Of a DNA stretch of 64,000 nucleotides, positions 42,753 to 52,812 are shown piece after piece. Made by a program: the position numbers and the translations under genes. The number at the start of each line of letters is the position of its first letter. The stretch's first letter is position 1. The notes beneath the pieces were generated by a model that worked only from the letters and a program-made list of their open reading frames with translations, did no database searches and was not told the origin of the DNA. This DNA comes from Bradyrhizobiaceae bacterium Ga0074131 (GTDB taxonomy: Bacteria > Pseudomonadota > Alphaproteobacteria > Rhizobiales > Xanthobacteraceae): positions 1 to 64,000 of the forward strand of contig LNEC01000017.1 in NCBI GenBank assembly GCA_001464035.1, in the 5' to 3' direction.

Positions 42753-44204
42753 TCATGCGGGCTGCCCATCCATCAGTGCCGCCCGCGCTTTGGTAACGAG
42801 ATCGATGGTGACACGATCCTCTCCGGCGCGGCGGGCGCCTCTCTCGGCGGCGTCGCGCAGGCGCTTGGCCGCGGAGATGCGTACGAGCACCGGATGCGCC
42901 TCCAGCACCTCATCGAGCAGCGCCTTGGCTTCATCGCTCCACAGGATCGCCTCATGCAGCCGCGCCGGTGTCGGGTCGACCCGGTCCAGGTCGGCGGCCA
43001 GGGGAAGGATGTTGAACAACGCGTCGAACAGCGCGTTGCTTACTTCCTGCACGAGGTAAGTTGCTCCGGAATAGCCCATGAACGGGGTGCCGGTGTGGCG
43101 GCGGATCACGGCCCCCGGAAACGATGCCGGGATGTAGATCGCGCGGCCTCCGGCTTCGGCCATATACATGCGTTCATTGTAGCTGCCGAACATGATCAGT
43201 GGCGGCTTCTCCCGCACCGCCGACCGGACGGCGTCATTGTCCGGCTTCACGCCAGCCTTGCGCGCAAACGCAAAGGTGCACGGCAATCCCATTTCGGTTT
43301 CGAGAAAATTCCGGACACCGCGCGCGTAAGTTTCGTTAGCGACAATGGCAAAGCTCGCGGTGCCGAAGAAATCCTGCGTCACCGAGCGCCAGAGATCCCA
43401 TAGCGGCTTGATGGTGGTGTGCTTCTCGCGCTGGATGAACGGCTCCGGATCGATGCCGAGCAGCTCGCCGAGCTTGCGCAGGAACTTGGTGGTGCTGTGC
43501 AGACCGATCGGCGCCTGCAGATAGGGCCGCTCCAGCGCCTCGCACAGCATGCGGCCGAACTCACGGTACATGCAGACATTGACGTCGGCGTTCACCAGCT
43601 TGGGAATGTCGGCGAGATGGCTGCCGAGCGGAAATACCATGTTGATTTCGGCGCCGATGCCTTCGATCAACCGGCGGATCTCGGCCAGATCGCTCGGCAT
43701 GTTGAAGGTGCCGTAGATCGGTCCGATGATGTTGACCCTGGGCTTGACGCTTTCCGCGCGCGGCTTGCGCTCCGGAATCTTCTTGACGCCGTACTCTTTC
43801 CACAGCCAGACGATGGCACGGTCGGCGCTTTGCCATTGATCCTCGTCGATGGTGCGCGGCAGGAACCGCTTGATGTTGGTTCCCTCCGGGGTGACGCCGC
43901 CGCCGATCATTTCCGCGATCGACCCGGTGACCACGACCGCCGGCAGATAGGGATCGAGCACGCGATGCGCGCGCCTCATGGCGCCCTCGGTGCCGGTCTG
44001 GCCAAGTTCCTCTTCGCCGAGCCCCGTCACCACGATCGGCAGTTCATGCGGCGGCAGCGCGTCGGTGTAGTGGAGCACCGAAGTGACCGGCAGATTCTCG
44101 CAGCCGACCGGGCCGTCGATGATCACCTGCATGCCCTTCACCGCGGTGAAGGCGTAAACCGCCCCCCAGTAGCCGCCTGCGCGATCATGGTCGAGGACCA
44201 GCAT
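42753..44204 (-). CDS. bchZ: Chlorophyllide a reductase subunit BchZ
   Basis: This 483-residue MoFe-like subunit, with BchY, reduces the C7-C8 bond of chlorophyllide a. Cluster-ligand and substrate regions include the N-terminal [20 protein letters not shown] and [14 protein letters not shown] (C35), and later [35 protein letters not shown]. Its ATG shares one base with the bchY TGA. Its 3' part may hold the promoter for the puf genes, as in Rhodobacter, but I could not see a clear box. Confidence 0.95.
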   Translation of the reverse strand: MLVLDHDRAGGYWGAVYAFTAVKGMQVIIDGPVGCENLPVTSVLHYTDALPPHELPIVVTGLGEEELGQTGTEGAMRRAHRVLDPYLPAVVVTGSIAEMIGGGVTPEGTNIKRFLPRTIDEDQWQSADRAIVWLWKEYGVKKIPERKPRAESVKPRVNIIGPIYGTFNMPSDLAEIRRLIEGIGAEINMVFPLGSHLADIPKLVNADVNVCMYREFGRMLCEALERPYLQAPIGLHSTTKFLRKLGELLGIDPEPFIQREKHTTIKPLWDLWRSVTQDFFGTASFAIVANETYARGVRNFLETEMGLPCTFAFARKAGVKPDNDAVRSAVREKPPLIMFGSYNERMYMAEAGGRAIYIPASFPGAVIRRHTGTPFMGYSGATYLVQEVSNALFDALFNILPLAADLDRVDPTPARLHEAILWSDEAKALLDEVLEAHPVLVRISAAKRLRDAAERGARRAGEDRVTIDLVTKARAALMDGQPA

Positions 44205-45823
44205 CAGATCATCTCCTCAGCCTTGCGCTTCTTCGCCTGGGCCTCGATCTGCTTCTTGTATTTCTCCCGGAAGGCCACATTCTCCAGGGGCGTGTCTTCC
44301 CAGACACCGGCGGCATGGCCCTCGCCGACATCGCCGAAGAAATCCTTCATCGTGTCGAAACGGCTCTGGTTGGCGAGCGCGGCATTGACCACCTGCGCCA
44401 GCGAGCCCGCTCCAGCGACGCCGAACAACGGACGCGCCGAAATGAGGTTGGTGAAGTACAGCGCCGGGATTGCGAGCTGTTTTGCCTTCTGCACCACGGG
44501 CGTGGTGCCGATGGCGAGGTCTGGCTTGAACTCACCGACGGCGGCCAGATCCATTTCCAGCGAGGCGCGGTACTGGACGCGGGTGCCCTTCGCCTCCAGC
44601 CATTCACGATCAACGTCGGACCATGGAGTTCTCGGGCAAGCGGTGCCGACATACGGCACATGGGCGCCGCTTTCGATCAGCAGGCGTGCGACCAGCAACT
44701 CCGAGCCTTCATAACCGGATACGGTGATGCGGGCGTTCACCGGCTTGGCCACCAGCGCCGCCTTGATCAAGGGCAGGAAACGATTCTTTGCGGCATCGAT
44801 CTTGTCGCGGCCGACGTTGCAGGCCGTCCCGATCGATTCGAACCAGGCTTCAGTGCCGTCGTGTCCGACCGGCGCCGAGCCGACGATCGTCCTGCCGGCG
44901 AGATCGAACTGGCGGAAGCTCGCCGTATAGAAGGGATGGATCGCGGCGACGACCGAGCAATCGAGCGCGGCATAGAGCTCGCGCCACTCCCGCGTCGGAA
45001 CCACCGGGCCTGCGGCCAGGCCGAGCGGCTCCAGCATCATGCCGATACCCACGGGATCGGCGGGAAACATTTCGCCGATCAAGGTGACGGTCGGCCGTTC
45101 GTTCCTGCCGCCGCGCGGCGCCTGCACCGGGCCCTGCTCGACTTCCTTTCGGGCGTATTCGAGCATCGCCGCCGCCAGCACGTCCTTGGCCTCGGCGTGC
45201 GTGGGCACGCCAAAACCCGGAACGTCGATGCCGATGATGCGTACGCCGTTGATTTCATCGGGAAGCAGATCCAGCGGTACGCCGGACGCCGTCGGCACGC
45301 AGAGATTGGTGATGATGATGGTATCGTAGAGCGCCGGATCTGCGAGCTTGAAAACGGCCTCGCGGATGTCCTCGAACAGTTTTCCCGTCACCAGCGTCTC
45401 GGAGTTGAACGGCACATAGCCGACGGTCCGCCTCGCGCCATAGAAGTGCGAGGTGAAGGTCAAGCCGTAAACACAGCAGGCCGAGCCGGAAAGAATTGTC
45501 GCGGTGCGGCGCATGCGCAAACCGACGCGCAGCGAGCCAAACGCCGGGCACATGCTTTGCGGCTGGTCGTGAGGTCCCTTTGGATAATCTGCGGCATAGC
45601 GGTCGAGAATGTCGCTCTTGCCCGCGGCGCCGGCCGCCGCTTTCAATTCCGCAGCGCCCGCGTGACACCCGAGACCATCGTTCTGCGTCGCGGCGGCATG
45701 GATGGCGGCCGGTGCAGTTGGAGTATCCGTCGCCGGCGCATCAACGCCAGCGGTCACCTCAACGGGCTCGTTCACGACCGACTCGGCGATCGCGCCGGCA
45801 TATCGAGGCAGGATGACGTTCAT
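44204..45823 (-). CDS. bchY: Chlorophyllide a reductase subunit BchY
   Basis: This 539-residue partner of BchZ has cluster cysteines in [25 protein letters not shown] and [11 protein letters not shown]. The N-terminal 70 residues are alanine/threonine-rich and variable. The C-terminal [35 protein letters not shown] is strongly family-like. It follows bchX by 25 bases. Confidence 0.95.
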   Translation of the reverse strand: MNVILPRYAGAIAESVVNEPVEVTAGVDAPATDTPTAPAAIHAAATQNDGLGCHAGAAELKAAAGAAGKSDILDRYAADYPKGPHDQPQSMCPAFGSLRVGLRMRRTATILSGSACCVYGLTFTSHFYGARRTVGYVPFNSETLVTGKLFEDIREAVFKLADPALYDTIIITNLCVPTASGVPLDLLPDEINGVRIIGIDVPGFGVPTHAEAKDVLAAAMLEYARKEVEQGPVQAPRGGRNERPTVTLIGEMFPADPVGIGMMLEPLGLAAGPVVPTREWRELYAALDCSVVAAIHPFYTASFRQFDLAGRTIVGSAPVGHDGTEAWFESIGTACNVGRDKIDAAKNRFLPLIKAALVAKPVNARITVSGYEGSELLVARLLIESGAHVPYVGTACPRTPWSDVDREWLEAKGTRVQYRASLEMDLAAVGEFKPDLAIGTTPVVQKAKQLAIPALYFTNLISARPLFGVAGAGSLAQVVNAALANQSRFDTMKDFFGDVGEGHAAGVWEDTPLENVAFREKYKKQIEAQAKKRKAEEMI

Positions 45824-45848
45824 GTCTCGCTCCGCATCATGCTTGTGC

Positions 45849-46844
45849 TCACGCTGCGTCGTAGACGACTTCGAGCGACGGCTTGTTGACGACCGACCTG
45901 CCGCACATGTCTTCCATGGTGGCGGGATCGAGCACCACGCCGCGGCCGACCACCTCGCCCTTGAACAGGCCGAGCAGACCGTCCTGGGTCAGCGGGGTCG
46001 GGCGGACCGGTGGCGCCAGGCCGACATTTTGTGCCAGTTCCTCGAACAGCTGGCACCACTGCCCGCCCGGCAGGCCGATGATCTCGTAGTTCGCGCTCTT
46101 CTTGCGGATATCGTCGTCGGCCGGAATCGCCGCGAGAACGGGAATGCCGACCGTCCTGGCGAACGCCGCCGCCTCGCCGGTCCCATCATCCTTGTTGATG
46201 ACCATGCCGGCGACGCCGACATTGCCGCCGAGCTTGCGGAAATACTCCACGGCCGAACAAACGTTATTGGCGACATACAGCGATTGCAGATCGTTCGACC
46301 CGACGACGATGACCTTCTGGCACATGTCCCGTGCGATCGGCAGGCCGAACCCGCCGCAGACCACGTCGCCCAGGAAATCCAGCAGCACGTAGTCAAAACC
46401 CCATTCGTGGAAGCCGAGCTTCTCCAGCAGCTCAAAGCCGTGGATGATGCCGCGGCCGCCGCAGCCGCGGCCGACTTCGGGGCCGCCGAGTTCCATGGCA
46501 AAGACGCCATCGCGCTTGAAGCAGACGTCGCCGATCTTCACCTCCTCGCCGGCGAGTTTTTTCTTCGACGAGGTCTCGATGATGGTCGGACAGGCGCGAC
46601 CGCCGAACAGCAGGGAGGTGGTGTCGCTCTTGGGATCGCAGCCGATCAGCAGCACCTTCTTGCCCTGCTGCGCCATCATGTAGGACAGGTTGGCCAGGGT
46701 AAAACTCTTGCCGATGCCGCCCTTGCCGTAGATGGCGATGATCTGGGTTTCCTTGGTGACTGGTGTCGTCACCGGCGCATCCGGCTCGATCGCCGCTTCC
46801 GCCCGCAAGGCGTCCTTCATGCTGATTTGAGGCACGGCATTCAT
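45849..46844 (-). CDS. bchX: Chlorophyllide a reductase, Fe protein BchX
   Basis: This 331-residue nitrogenase-reductase-like ATPase feeds BchYZ. The P-loop [11 protein letters not shown] is at residues 39-48, and the cluster cysteines are C128 (VGRGCGGRG) and C163 (LGDVVCGGF). A lysine-rich insertion ([19 protein letters not shown]) distinguishes it from BchL. The start at 46844 overlaps the bchC stop by four bases. Confidence 0.96.
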   Translation of the reverse strand: MNAVPQISMKDALRAEAAIEPDAPVTTPVTKETQIIAIYGKGGIGKSFTLANLSYMMAQQGKKVLLIGCDPKSDTTSLLFGGRACPTIIETSSKKKLAGEEVKIGDVCFKRDGVFAMELGGPEVGRGCGGRGIIHGFELLEKLGFHEWGFDYVLLDFLGDVVCGGFGLPIARDMCQKVIVVGSNDLQSLYVANNVCSAVEYFRKLGGNVGVAGMVINKDDGTGEAAAFARTVGIPVLAAIPADDDIRKKSANYEIIGLPGGQWCQLFEELAQNVGLAPPVRPTPLTQDGLLGLFKGEVVGRGVVLDPATMEDMCGRSVVNKPSLEVVYDAA

Positions 46845-47782
46845 GACAGCGAACTCCAGTTCAGGACCATCTTGAGGCAGGCGGAATCGTCGAAGGCGGT
46901 TCGATAGGCGCCCGGAGCGGCCGCGGCGTCGCGGTGATGGGTAATCAGCCCATCGAGCGAAAGCCGTCCGGACTCGATGAGGGCCTTGGTGGCGAGCAGA
47001 TCGGGCTGCTGCCATTCGGCGGCGACCCGGATCCGCGCCTCGCGCATGAACGCCGGCGGAAACGCGAAAGACATCCGGTCGCTGTAAAACCCGGCGAGCA
47101 CGATCTCGCCGCCCGGCGCGATGCGGCCGATCAGCGAGTCGAGCAAGCCGGCATCGCCGCTCACATCGTAGATGCTCTTGTAGTCGCGGCGCGTGTCGTG
47201 CTCGGGATCGAGCACGCCATAGCCAACCGCGCCGCCGACGCGGGCTGGATTTTTCTCCCAGACCACAGGTGGTTCATTTCGAACAGCGATCGAAATCCGC
47301 GCCAGCAGTCGGCCGAGGACGCCGTGACCGACAATGCAGTCCGGCGCGGCGGCACCGCGCGCGGCGATGGCGTGATAGGCCGTCGCCGCCAGCGCCAAAA
47401 GGATGCCGCGATCCCCCAGATTTTGGTCGAGCGGCACCACACGCTTGGCCGGCACCACCAGCCGCGACGCCGATGCGCCGAACAAGCCGCGCACCTCGCC
47501 GAAGCATTTCGCGCCAGGAACGAACACGAGTTGACCGGTACGAAGACCGGCTGCCTTTGCCGATTCGACGACGCGTCCGACAGACTCGTAACCGGGGACG
47601 AGCGGATATCCCATTCCCGGGAACGGGGGCATCCGGCCCGACCACAGCAGCCGCTCGGTGCCGGTGCTTATTCCGCTCCAGCCGATATCGACCACGACGT
47701 CCTCGGCGGTCGGGGGGGTCAAGGCAAGCCGATGGAGCGCCACTTGCTCCGGCTGCTTCAGTACCACTGCGATGGCTTCCAT
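46841..47782 (-). CDS. bchC: 3-hydroxyethyl bacteriochlorophyllide a dehydrogenase
   Basis: This 313-residue MDR-type oxidoreductase oxidises the 3-hydroxyethyl group to acetyl in bacteriochlorophyll a synthesis. [36 protein letters not shown] is the family-typical N-terminal half, followed by a degenerate nucleotide site ([14 protein letters not shown]). It is the first gene of bchCXYZ and is preceded by PpsR palindromes at 47827-47870. Confidence 0.94.
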   Translation of the reverse strand: MEAIAVVLKQPEQVALHRLALTPPTAEDVVVDIGWSGISTGTERLLWSGRMPPFPGMGYPLVPGYESVGRVVESAKAAGLRTGQLVFVPGAKCFGEVRGLFGASASRLVVPAKRVVPLDQNLGDRGILLALAATAYHAIAARGAAAPDCIVGHGVLGRLLARISIAVRNEPPVVWEKNPARVGGAVGYGVLDPEHDTRRDYKSIYDVSGDAGLLDSLIGRIAPGGEIVLAGFYSDRMSFAFPPAFMREARIRVAAEWQQPDLLATKALIESGRLSLDGLITHHRDAAAAPGAYRTAFDDSACLKMVLNWSSLS

Positions 47783-47826
47783 GGCTCACTCCGATCTTAA
47801 CGGGTGCGGAACTTGAACCCCACGAC

Positions 47827-47844
47827 TGTCATGCTATCCTGACG
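47827..47844. promoter_or_regulatory. Degenerate PpsR site, bchC promoter
   Basis: TGTCATGCTATCCTGACG fits TGT-N12-ACG, one base off consensus. It lies 26 bases from centre to centre away from the exact site at 47853 and about 45 bases upstream of the bchC ATG, so the two could bind PpsR cooperatively. Confidence 0.55.
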
Positions 47845-47852
47845 AATATGAC

Positions 47853-47870
47853 TGTCAAGATAGATTAACA
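47853..47870. promoter_or_regulatory. PpsR palindrome (exact), bchC promoter
   Basis: TGTCAAGATAGATTAACA fits TGT-N12-ACA exactly and lies in the 94-base space between the end of crtF and the start of bchC. Confidence 0.75.
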
Positions 47871-47876
47871 TATTTC

Positions 47877-49091
47877 TTAAGCCGATCTCGCGGTAATCAC
47901 ACTGGCCAGCATCGGGATCGCCGCCGGCCGGAGCGAGATATCCGCAAAGCCGGCCTCGGTGAGTATTTCCCGCAGGCGCCCAAAGGTTCTCGGCCGACCG
48001 CTGCCCATCGCCAGCAGGTAGAATGCGAAATAGGCGTCCCCCATCGGCTCGGCGCCGCTAACGCCCGAAATCGGCTCGGCAATCAGAAGCGTCCCGTTAC
48101 GCGGCAGCGCGAGGTGGACGGCGCGCAGCAGCTTCATCACACTGGCGTCGTCGTGGTCGTGGAGCACCCGCACCAGCGAGACGATATCGGCGCCGTCGGG
48201 CAGCCGGTTGCTGAGAAAGCTGCCGCCGATCGCCACGGCGCGGGACGACAGCTGCGCGTTGCGGAACCGCTCGCTGGCCTTGTCGGCGACTGCGGGCAGA
48301 TCAAACAATACACAGCGCAGTTTTGGGGCCTGCGCCGCGACGGCGGCGATAAAGGAACCGTCGCCGCCGCCGATGTCGAGCAGGCAGCGATGGCCGCGAA
48401 ACGAATAGGCCGACAGCACCTGCTGCGCGATCATCGGTTGTGATGCCGCCATCAAGGCGGTGTAGGGTGCGATGGCTTCATGCGAAAGATCGGTGGGGTG
48501 GCCGGTACCCGCATACGGCCAGTATCCCGCGAGTTGCCCCGCCCCTGCTTCGCCGCGCAGCCATGCGATCGGATCCATCAGGTCGCTGTAAAGCATCGCG
48601 TGATGCTCGATCATCGCGACCACGCCGGGATTTCCGATCAAGGCAGCGCCAAGCGGGCCAAGGCCATAGCGGCCAGCGCTGCGGCGTTGCACCAGCTTGA
48701 GGGATACCGCAGCGTCGAGCAGCAGGACGGTCGAATCAACTGGAAGCGCCAGCCGAGACGATAGTTCATCCGGGTTCACGGGCCCGCCTGCCAATTGATC
48801 GAACAGTTTCAGGCGGACGCAAGCGAGCAGGATCTGCGAATAGACAAAGCCGGCGCAGAGATCGAACAGCGCGCCGGCGCGCTTGCGGGCAATCGGCCGC
48901 GTCGGTGCAAAGGTGCCCGCAAATCGCTGGAAACCGGGACTGGCGAGAATTGAATCGCGCACCCCCAGCAGCCGGTCATGTAGCGACAATTTCGATGGTG
49001 CGGGCGCGGCCGGTTTCGGCCGGTCGACATTCGCTCTCCGGTCCGCGTCGGGCGTCTCATCAACCGCCTCGCGGTGCGCGACCGCGGCCAT
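47877..49091 (-). CDS. crtF: Hydroxyneurosporene/demethylspheroidene O-methyltransferase
   Basis: This 404-residue SAM methyltransferase adds the methoxy groups at the carotenoid ends in the spirilloxanthin pathway. The N-terminal winged-helix dimerisation region is at about 65-150. The SAM motif LLDIGGGDGSFIAAVAAQAP is followed by VLFDLPAV and VRVLHDHDD. An N-terminal disordered stretch of about 45 residues precedes the domain. It follows crtE by four bases. Confidence 0.92.
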   Translation of the reverse strand: MAAVAHREAVDETPDADRRANVDRPKPAAPAPSKLSLHDRLLGVRDSILASPGFQRFAGTFAPTRPIARKRAGALFDLCAGFVYSQILLACVRLKLFDQLAGGPVNPDELSSRLALPVDSTVLLLDAAVSLKLVQRRSAGRYGLGPLGAALIGNPGVVAMIEHHAMLYSDLMDPIAWLRGEAGAGQLAGYWPYAGTGHPTDLSHEAIAPYTALMAASQPMIAQQVLSAYSFRGHRCLLDIGGGDGSFIAAVAAQAPKLRCVLFDLPAVADKASERFRNAQLSSRAVAIGGSFLSNRLPDGADIVSLVRVLHDHDDASVMKLLRAVHLALPRNGTLLIAEPISGVSGAEPMGDAYFAFYLLAMGSGRPRTFGRLREILTEAGFADISLRPAAIPMLASVITARSA

Positions 49092-49095
49092 TAGG

Positions 49096-49962
49096 CTACG
49101 CCGCGAACTGCGCGAGCTTGGTCGGCACCAGACGCCTGGCCTCCGAGAGCATCAGCGAACGCAGTTCGGCACCATTGGCACACGGCGGCATCGCGTCGAT
49201 CGCACCTCGCACCAGTTCGTGCAGCCGGAACAGCGCGCCATCGAGGCCGAGCTCGATCACCGCGCTCGGACGACCCAGCGCCAGATCGCGCCCGACCGGC
49301 TTGCCGATCTCTTCCTCGTCCGATGCGGCGTCGCGGATATCATCGGCGACCTGATAGGCCTCGCCGAGCTTTTCGCCGACCATCCGCCACGGCTCGGCGT
49401 CGGCGCCGGCCGATGCCGCTCCCACAACCGTTGCCGCAGCAAACAGCGCACCGGTTTTGGCGCGATGGTAATGCGCGAGATCGATCTGCGATTCGCATTC
49501 CCAGGCCTGGCCGGCCACGATGCCCGAGGGTACGCCGACCGATTGCGCGACGGTCAGCGTCAACGTGGCAAGCCGCGCCGGCGCGCACTGCACCCGCGCG
49601 AGCGTCTGAAACGCCAGCACGATCAGCGCATCGCCGGCCAGGACCGCCAGCGGCTCGCCGAATGCCTTGTGTACCGACGGGCGGCCGCGGCGCATATCCG
49701 CCGCATCGAAGCACGGCAGATCATCATGCACGAGCGAGGCGCAGTGCAACAGCTCGAGGGCGGCGCCGGCGGCTTCCGTTGCGGCCGGATGATCCTCCCC
49801 GCAGGCGGCCGCAACGCTGTGACAGAGCCGAGGCCGCACCCGGGCGCCCCTGGGGAAAACCGCGTAACGCATCGCAGCGGCCAGCCGTGGCGGGCAACCC
49901 GGTACCTCGGCGAGAGCTATTGCGTCGTTCAGTGCCCGTTCGATCCGACTGGTGACGTCCAT
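49096..49962 (-). CDS. crtE: Geranylgeranyl diphosphate synthase
   Basis: The 288-residue prenyltransferase makes C20-PP for carotenoids and for the bacteriochlorophyll tail. The first aspartate-rich motif is DDLPCFDAADMRRGRP and the second is QVADDIRDA. The start at 49962 (MDVTSRIERAL) has GGGGAG seven bases upstream, preferred over the ATG at 49992. It is divergent from crtD and shares the PpsR palindrome at 50012. Confidence 0.93.
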   Translation of the reverse strand: MDVTSRIERALNDAIALAEVPGCPPRLAAAMRYAVFPRGARVRPRLCHSVAAACGEDHPAATEAAGAALELLHCASLVHDDLPCFDAADMRRGRPSVHKAFGEPLAVLAGDALIVLAFQTLARVQCAPARLATLTLTVAQSVGVPSGIVAGQAWECESQIDLAHYHRAKTGALFAAATVVGAASAGADAEPWRMVGEKLGEAYQVADDIRDAASDEEEIGKPVGRDLALGRPSAVIELGLDGALFRLHELVRGAIDAMPPCANGAELRSLMLSEARRLVPTKLAQFAA

Positions 49963-50011
49963 GGCAAGCTCCCCGCCGTTGACCATTGTCAATTTGACTT
50001 GTCATATCGAG

Positions 50012-50029
50012 TGTAAATTAATATGGACA
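50012..50029. promoter_or_regulatory. PpsR palindrome (exact) between crtE and crtD
   Basis: TGTAAATTAATATGGACA fits TGT-N12-ACA exactly, 50 bases from the crtE ATG and 36 from the preferred crtD ATG. It contains the ATG at 50023, an argument against that ATG being the crtD start. Further half-matches (TGTCAATTTG, TGTCATATC) lie just beside it. Confidence 0.7.
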
Positions 50030-50064
50030 TCTGTCAATCCAACAACGCAGGCCGGCGCGCACCC

Positions 50065-51603
50065 ATGTCCAGAGATCGTGTCGTCATCGTCGGCGCCGGG
50101 GTGGCAGGAATGGTATGCGCCTTCGCACTCGCAGCACGCGGTCTCGACGTCACCCTGCTCGAACGCAGCGCCGGGCCCGGTGGCAAGATGCGGCAGATTG
50201 GGGTCGGCGGAACCCAGATCGACAGCGGGCCCACGGTTTTCACCATGCGCTGGGTATTCGACGAACTGTTCGCGGCCGTGGGTCAGAACTTTTCGGACTT
50301 TGTGCGGCTGCGCCCGCTGGATGTACTGGCTCGCCACACGTGGGATGAACGCAACCGTCTCGATCTGTTCGCCGATGAGGGGCGCTCGGCCGAAGCGATC
50401 GGCGATTTCGCGGGCGCAGCCGAAGCAGAACGCTATCGCGCTTTCTGCCGCGACACCCGCCGCATCTACGAGATCCTCGAAAAGCCGTTCCTGCGGGCGC
50501 CGCAGCCCAGCATGGGCGGCCTGATCGGCGCCCGCGGCTTTCGCGGCCTGATGCAACTGCCGCAGATCAAGCCGTTCTCGTCGATGTGGTCGACGCTTTC
50601 CCAATACTTCCATGACTCGCGGCTCCGCCAGCTATTCGGTCGCTACGCCACCTATTGCGGTTCTTCGCCATTCAAGGCACCGGCGACCCTGATGCTGGTC
50701 GCCCATGTCGAACGCGAAGGCGTCTGGAGCATCGAAGGTGGCATGTACGGCCTCGCCAGGGCGCTGGAGCATTGCGCAGAATCGCTTGGCGCCACCATCC
50801 GCTACGGGCAGGAAGTGAGCGACGTTCTCATCGTCCACGGACGCGCCTCCGGTGTCAGGCTTGCGAGTGGTGAACGCATTGCGGCCGATGCCGTGATCTT
50901 GAATGCAGATGTCGCGGCGGTCGCGAACGGTCTGTTCGGCATGACCGCGCGCCGCGCCGCTGCGGTGATCGCTCCCCGCGCGAGATCGCTTTCGGCCATG
51001 ACCTGGAGTCTCGTCGCAAGCGCCGGCGGTTTTCCCCTGAGCCGGCATAACGTGTTCTTCTCGCGGAATTATGCAGCGGAGTTCGACGATATTTTTGAGC
51101 GCGATGTACTGCCGCACGAGCCGACAGTCTACGTCTGCGCGCAGGGGCGCGGCGACAGCAACACCGGCGGTAGCGACTGGGAAAAGCTGCTGGTTCTCGT
51201 GAACGCGCCTGCCAATGGCGACCGGCATTCCTACGATTCAGCGGAGGTGGAAAGATGCGCGCAACGGACATTTGGCGTACTGCAGCGATGCGGCTTGCAT
51301 ATCCAACGGCAACCGGATGCAACACAGGTAACCACACCGGCGGATTTCAACCGGCTGTTTCCGGCCACGGGCGGCGCCCTGTACGGCCGCAACTCGCACG
51401 GATGGACGGCGTCGTTTCAGCGGCCGGGAGCCCGGACCAAAATTCCGGGCCTGTATCTGGCGGGCGGCAGCACGCATCCGGGACCGGGCGTGCCGATGGC
51501 GGCTCTGTCGGGCCGCTCGGCAGCCGCCAGTCTGATGGCGGATTTGGGTTCGATCAGCCAGTCGCCAAGAACGGCTATGCGTGGTGGTATGTCGACGCGC
51601 TGA
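50065..51603 (+). CDS. crtD: Methoxyneurosporene / hydroxycarotenoid 3,4-desaturase
   Basis: This 512-residue FAD-dependent desaturase is related to CrtI. The dinucleotide fold VVIVGAGVAGMVCAFALAARGLDVTLLERSAGPGGKM begins at residue 5 from the start at 50065. The C-terminal FAD contact is IPGLYLAGGSTHPGPGVPMAALSGR. It introduces the 3,4 double bond after CrtC hydration in spirilloxanthin synthesis. The 3' end overlaps the crtC frame. Confidence 0.92.
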   Translation: MSRDRVVIVGAGVAGMVCAFALAARGLDVTLLERSAGPGGKMRQIGVGGTQIDSGPTVFTMRWVFDELFAAVGQNFSDFVRLRPLDVLARHTWDERNRLDLFADEGRSAEAIGDFAGAAEAERYRAFCRDTRRIYEILEKPFLRAPQPSMGGLIGARGFRGLMQLPQIKPFSSMWSTLSQYFHDSRLRQLFGRYATYCGSSPFKAPATLMLVAHVEREGVWSIEGGMYGLARALEHCAESLGATIRYGQEVSDVLIVHGRASGVRLASGERIAADAVILNADVAAVANGLFGMTARRAAAVIAPRARSLSAMTWSLVASAGGFPLSRHNVFFSRNYAAEFDDIFERDVLPHEPTVYVCAQGRGDSNTGGSDWEKLLVLVNAPANGDRHSYDSAEVERCAQRTFGVLQRCGLHIQRQPDATQVTTPADFNRLFPATGGALYGRNSHGWTASFQRPGARTKIPGLYLAGGSTHPGPGVPMAALSGRSAAASLMADLGSISQSPRTAMRGGMSTR

Positions 51604-52463
51604 GCGACGACGGCGAGAGCGGCATCACCATCATCGCCTTCATCGGCAGCGTATTCTCGCCCTACTACGCCTTTGCGCGGCGCAGCGGCCCGGCCGATCC
51701 GCTCAATCATTGCGCCATCAACGTCGCGGTTTACCGCAAGGGCGCCAATCGCTGGGCCATGACGGAGCGGCCTCGCGGCGCCGTCGGCCGCACCAGTGAT
51801 ACTTTCGCGGTCGGTCCGAGCCACCTTTCATGGGACGGCACGTCGCTGGCGATTCGCCTCGATGAAATCGCGCTGCCGATTCCCAGACGCATCCGCGGCA
51901 CGGTGCGCGTGGTGCCCACGGCCATCACGAGTCAAGCCTTCACGCTCAATCCCACCTTCAATCATCAGTGGTGGCCGATCGCGCCCTGCGCGCGGGTCCA
52001 TGTGGCGCTCGAGCATCCGCAGCTGCGCTGGCAGGGTGACGGCTATTTCGACATGAACCGGGGAGATGGGCCTCTGGAACAGGGTTTCGTCGATTGGCAA
52101 TGGGCGCGCGGTGTGATGCAGGACGGCGCGGCGATCCTGTATGAAGCGCAGCGCCGCGATGGCAGCCGCATGGATCTTGCCATGATGTTCGATCCCGACG
52201 GGCGCATGCAGACCTTCGCGCCGCCGCCCCTTGTCGGGTTAAATCGCACGGGATGGCGTGTCGGACGCAGCGTTCGGAGCGAGGACACGGCACGCGTCCT
52301 CAAGACCCTGGAAGACGCACCGTTCTATTCGCGTTCGGTGGTGTCGGCACAATTGCTGGGCCGGCCCATAACCTTGATGCACGAAAGCCTGTCGCTCGAC
52401 CGTTTCAGGATGCCGGTGGTGCAGGCGATGCTCCCGTTCCGCATGCCGCGGGCGCGACTTTAA
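51402..52463 (+). CDS. crtC: Carotenoid 1,2-hydratase (hydroxyneurosporene synthase)
   Basis: CrtC adds water across the 1,2 double bond of neurosporene or lycopene. Family sequence begins at FDQPVAKNGYAWWYVDALSDDG (about 51546) and includes IIAFIGSVFSPYYAFARR, FNHQWWPIAPCARV and GYFDMNRGDGPLEQGF. No ATG, GTG or TTG in frame lies between 51405 and that point, so the nearest candidate is the ATG at 51402. It gives 353 residues, a 202-base overlap with crtD and a low-complexity leader. The true start may be a rare codon nearer 51530. The gene is translated with crtD. Confidence 0.85.
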   Translation: MDGVVSAAGSPDQNSGPVSGGRQHASGTGRADGGSVGPLGSRQSDGGFGFDQPVAKNGYAWWYVDALSDDGESGITIIAFIGSVFSPYYAFARRSGPADPLNHCAINVAVYRKGANRWAMTERPRGAVGRTSDTFAVGPSHLSWDGTSLAIRLDEIALPIPRRIRGTVRVVPTAITSQAFTLNPTFNHQWWPIAPCARVHVALEHPQLRWQGDGYFDMNRGDGPLEQGFVDWQWARGVMQDGAAILYEAQRRDGSRMDLAMMFDPDGRMQTFAPPPLVGLNRTGWRVGRSVRSEDTARVLKTLEDAPFYSRSVVSAQLLGRPITLMHESLSLDRFRMPVVQAMLPFRMPRARL

Positions 52464-52559
52464 CGGCCCCCCTGATGGTGAGACGAACTCTTCGCAATCG
52501 TCGCGAACCGTGAGGCACGCCCGTCCTCATCCGATCGAGACGCAGCCAAGATACCGATC

Positions 52560-52700
52560 TCAGGATGGGGGCATACTATCCTTCGCCCGTTCGGCTTCCT
52601 TCTTCCGATCGAGCCGCCGTCCAACCAGTTCAAGAACACCCCAGGCCGCAGCGAACAATGCCACGACGAAAAATTCGATGAATCCGAGATAGTCTTCCAT
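52560..52700 (-). CDS. Small membrane protein after crtB (orf46)
   Basis: The 46-residue protein MEDYLGFIEFFVVALFAAAW... has one membrane helix (about residues 5-27) and a strongly charged tail (GRRLDRKKEAERAKD). An AGGCGAGG box precedes the ATG. It runs in the crtI-crtB direction, 112 bases after crtB, and converges with crtC. No function is known; it could anchor or modulate carotenoid enzymes. Confidence 0.6.
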   Translation of the reverse strand: MEDYLGFIEFFVVALFAAAWGVLELVGRRLDRKKEAERAKDSMPPS

Positions 52701-52812
52701 GGCCTCGCCTCGTGCGCAGCCGTTCGAACCAGATCGTAGTCTGTGCGCGCTGCTATTGGGCGAGGCTGACATTGCTCTCGCCGATGGTGCCAGCATCCGA
52801 CATCTCGCAGCT

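Noticed and set aside
44315..45889. 524-codon plus-strand frame opposite bchY
   Set aside because: Shadow of bchY; low-complexity R/G/D-rich translation.
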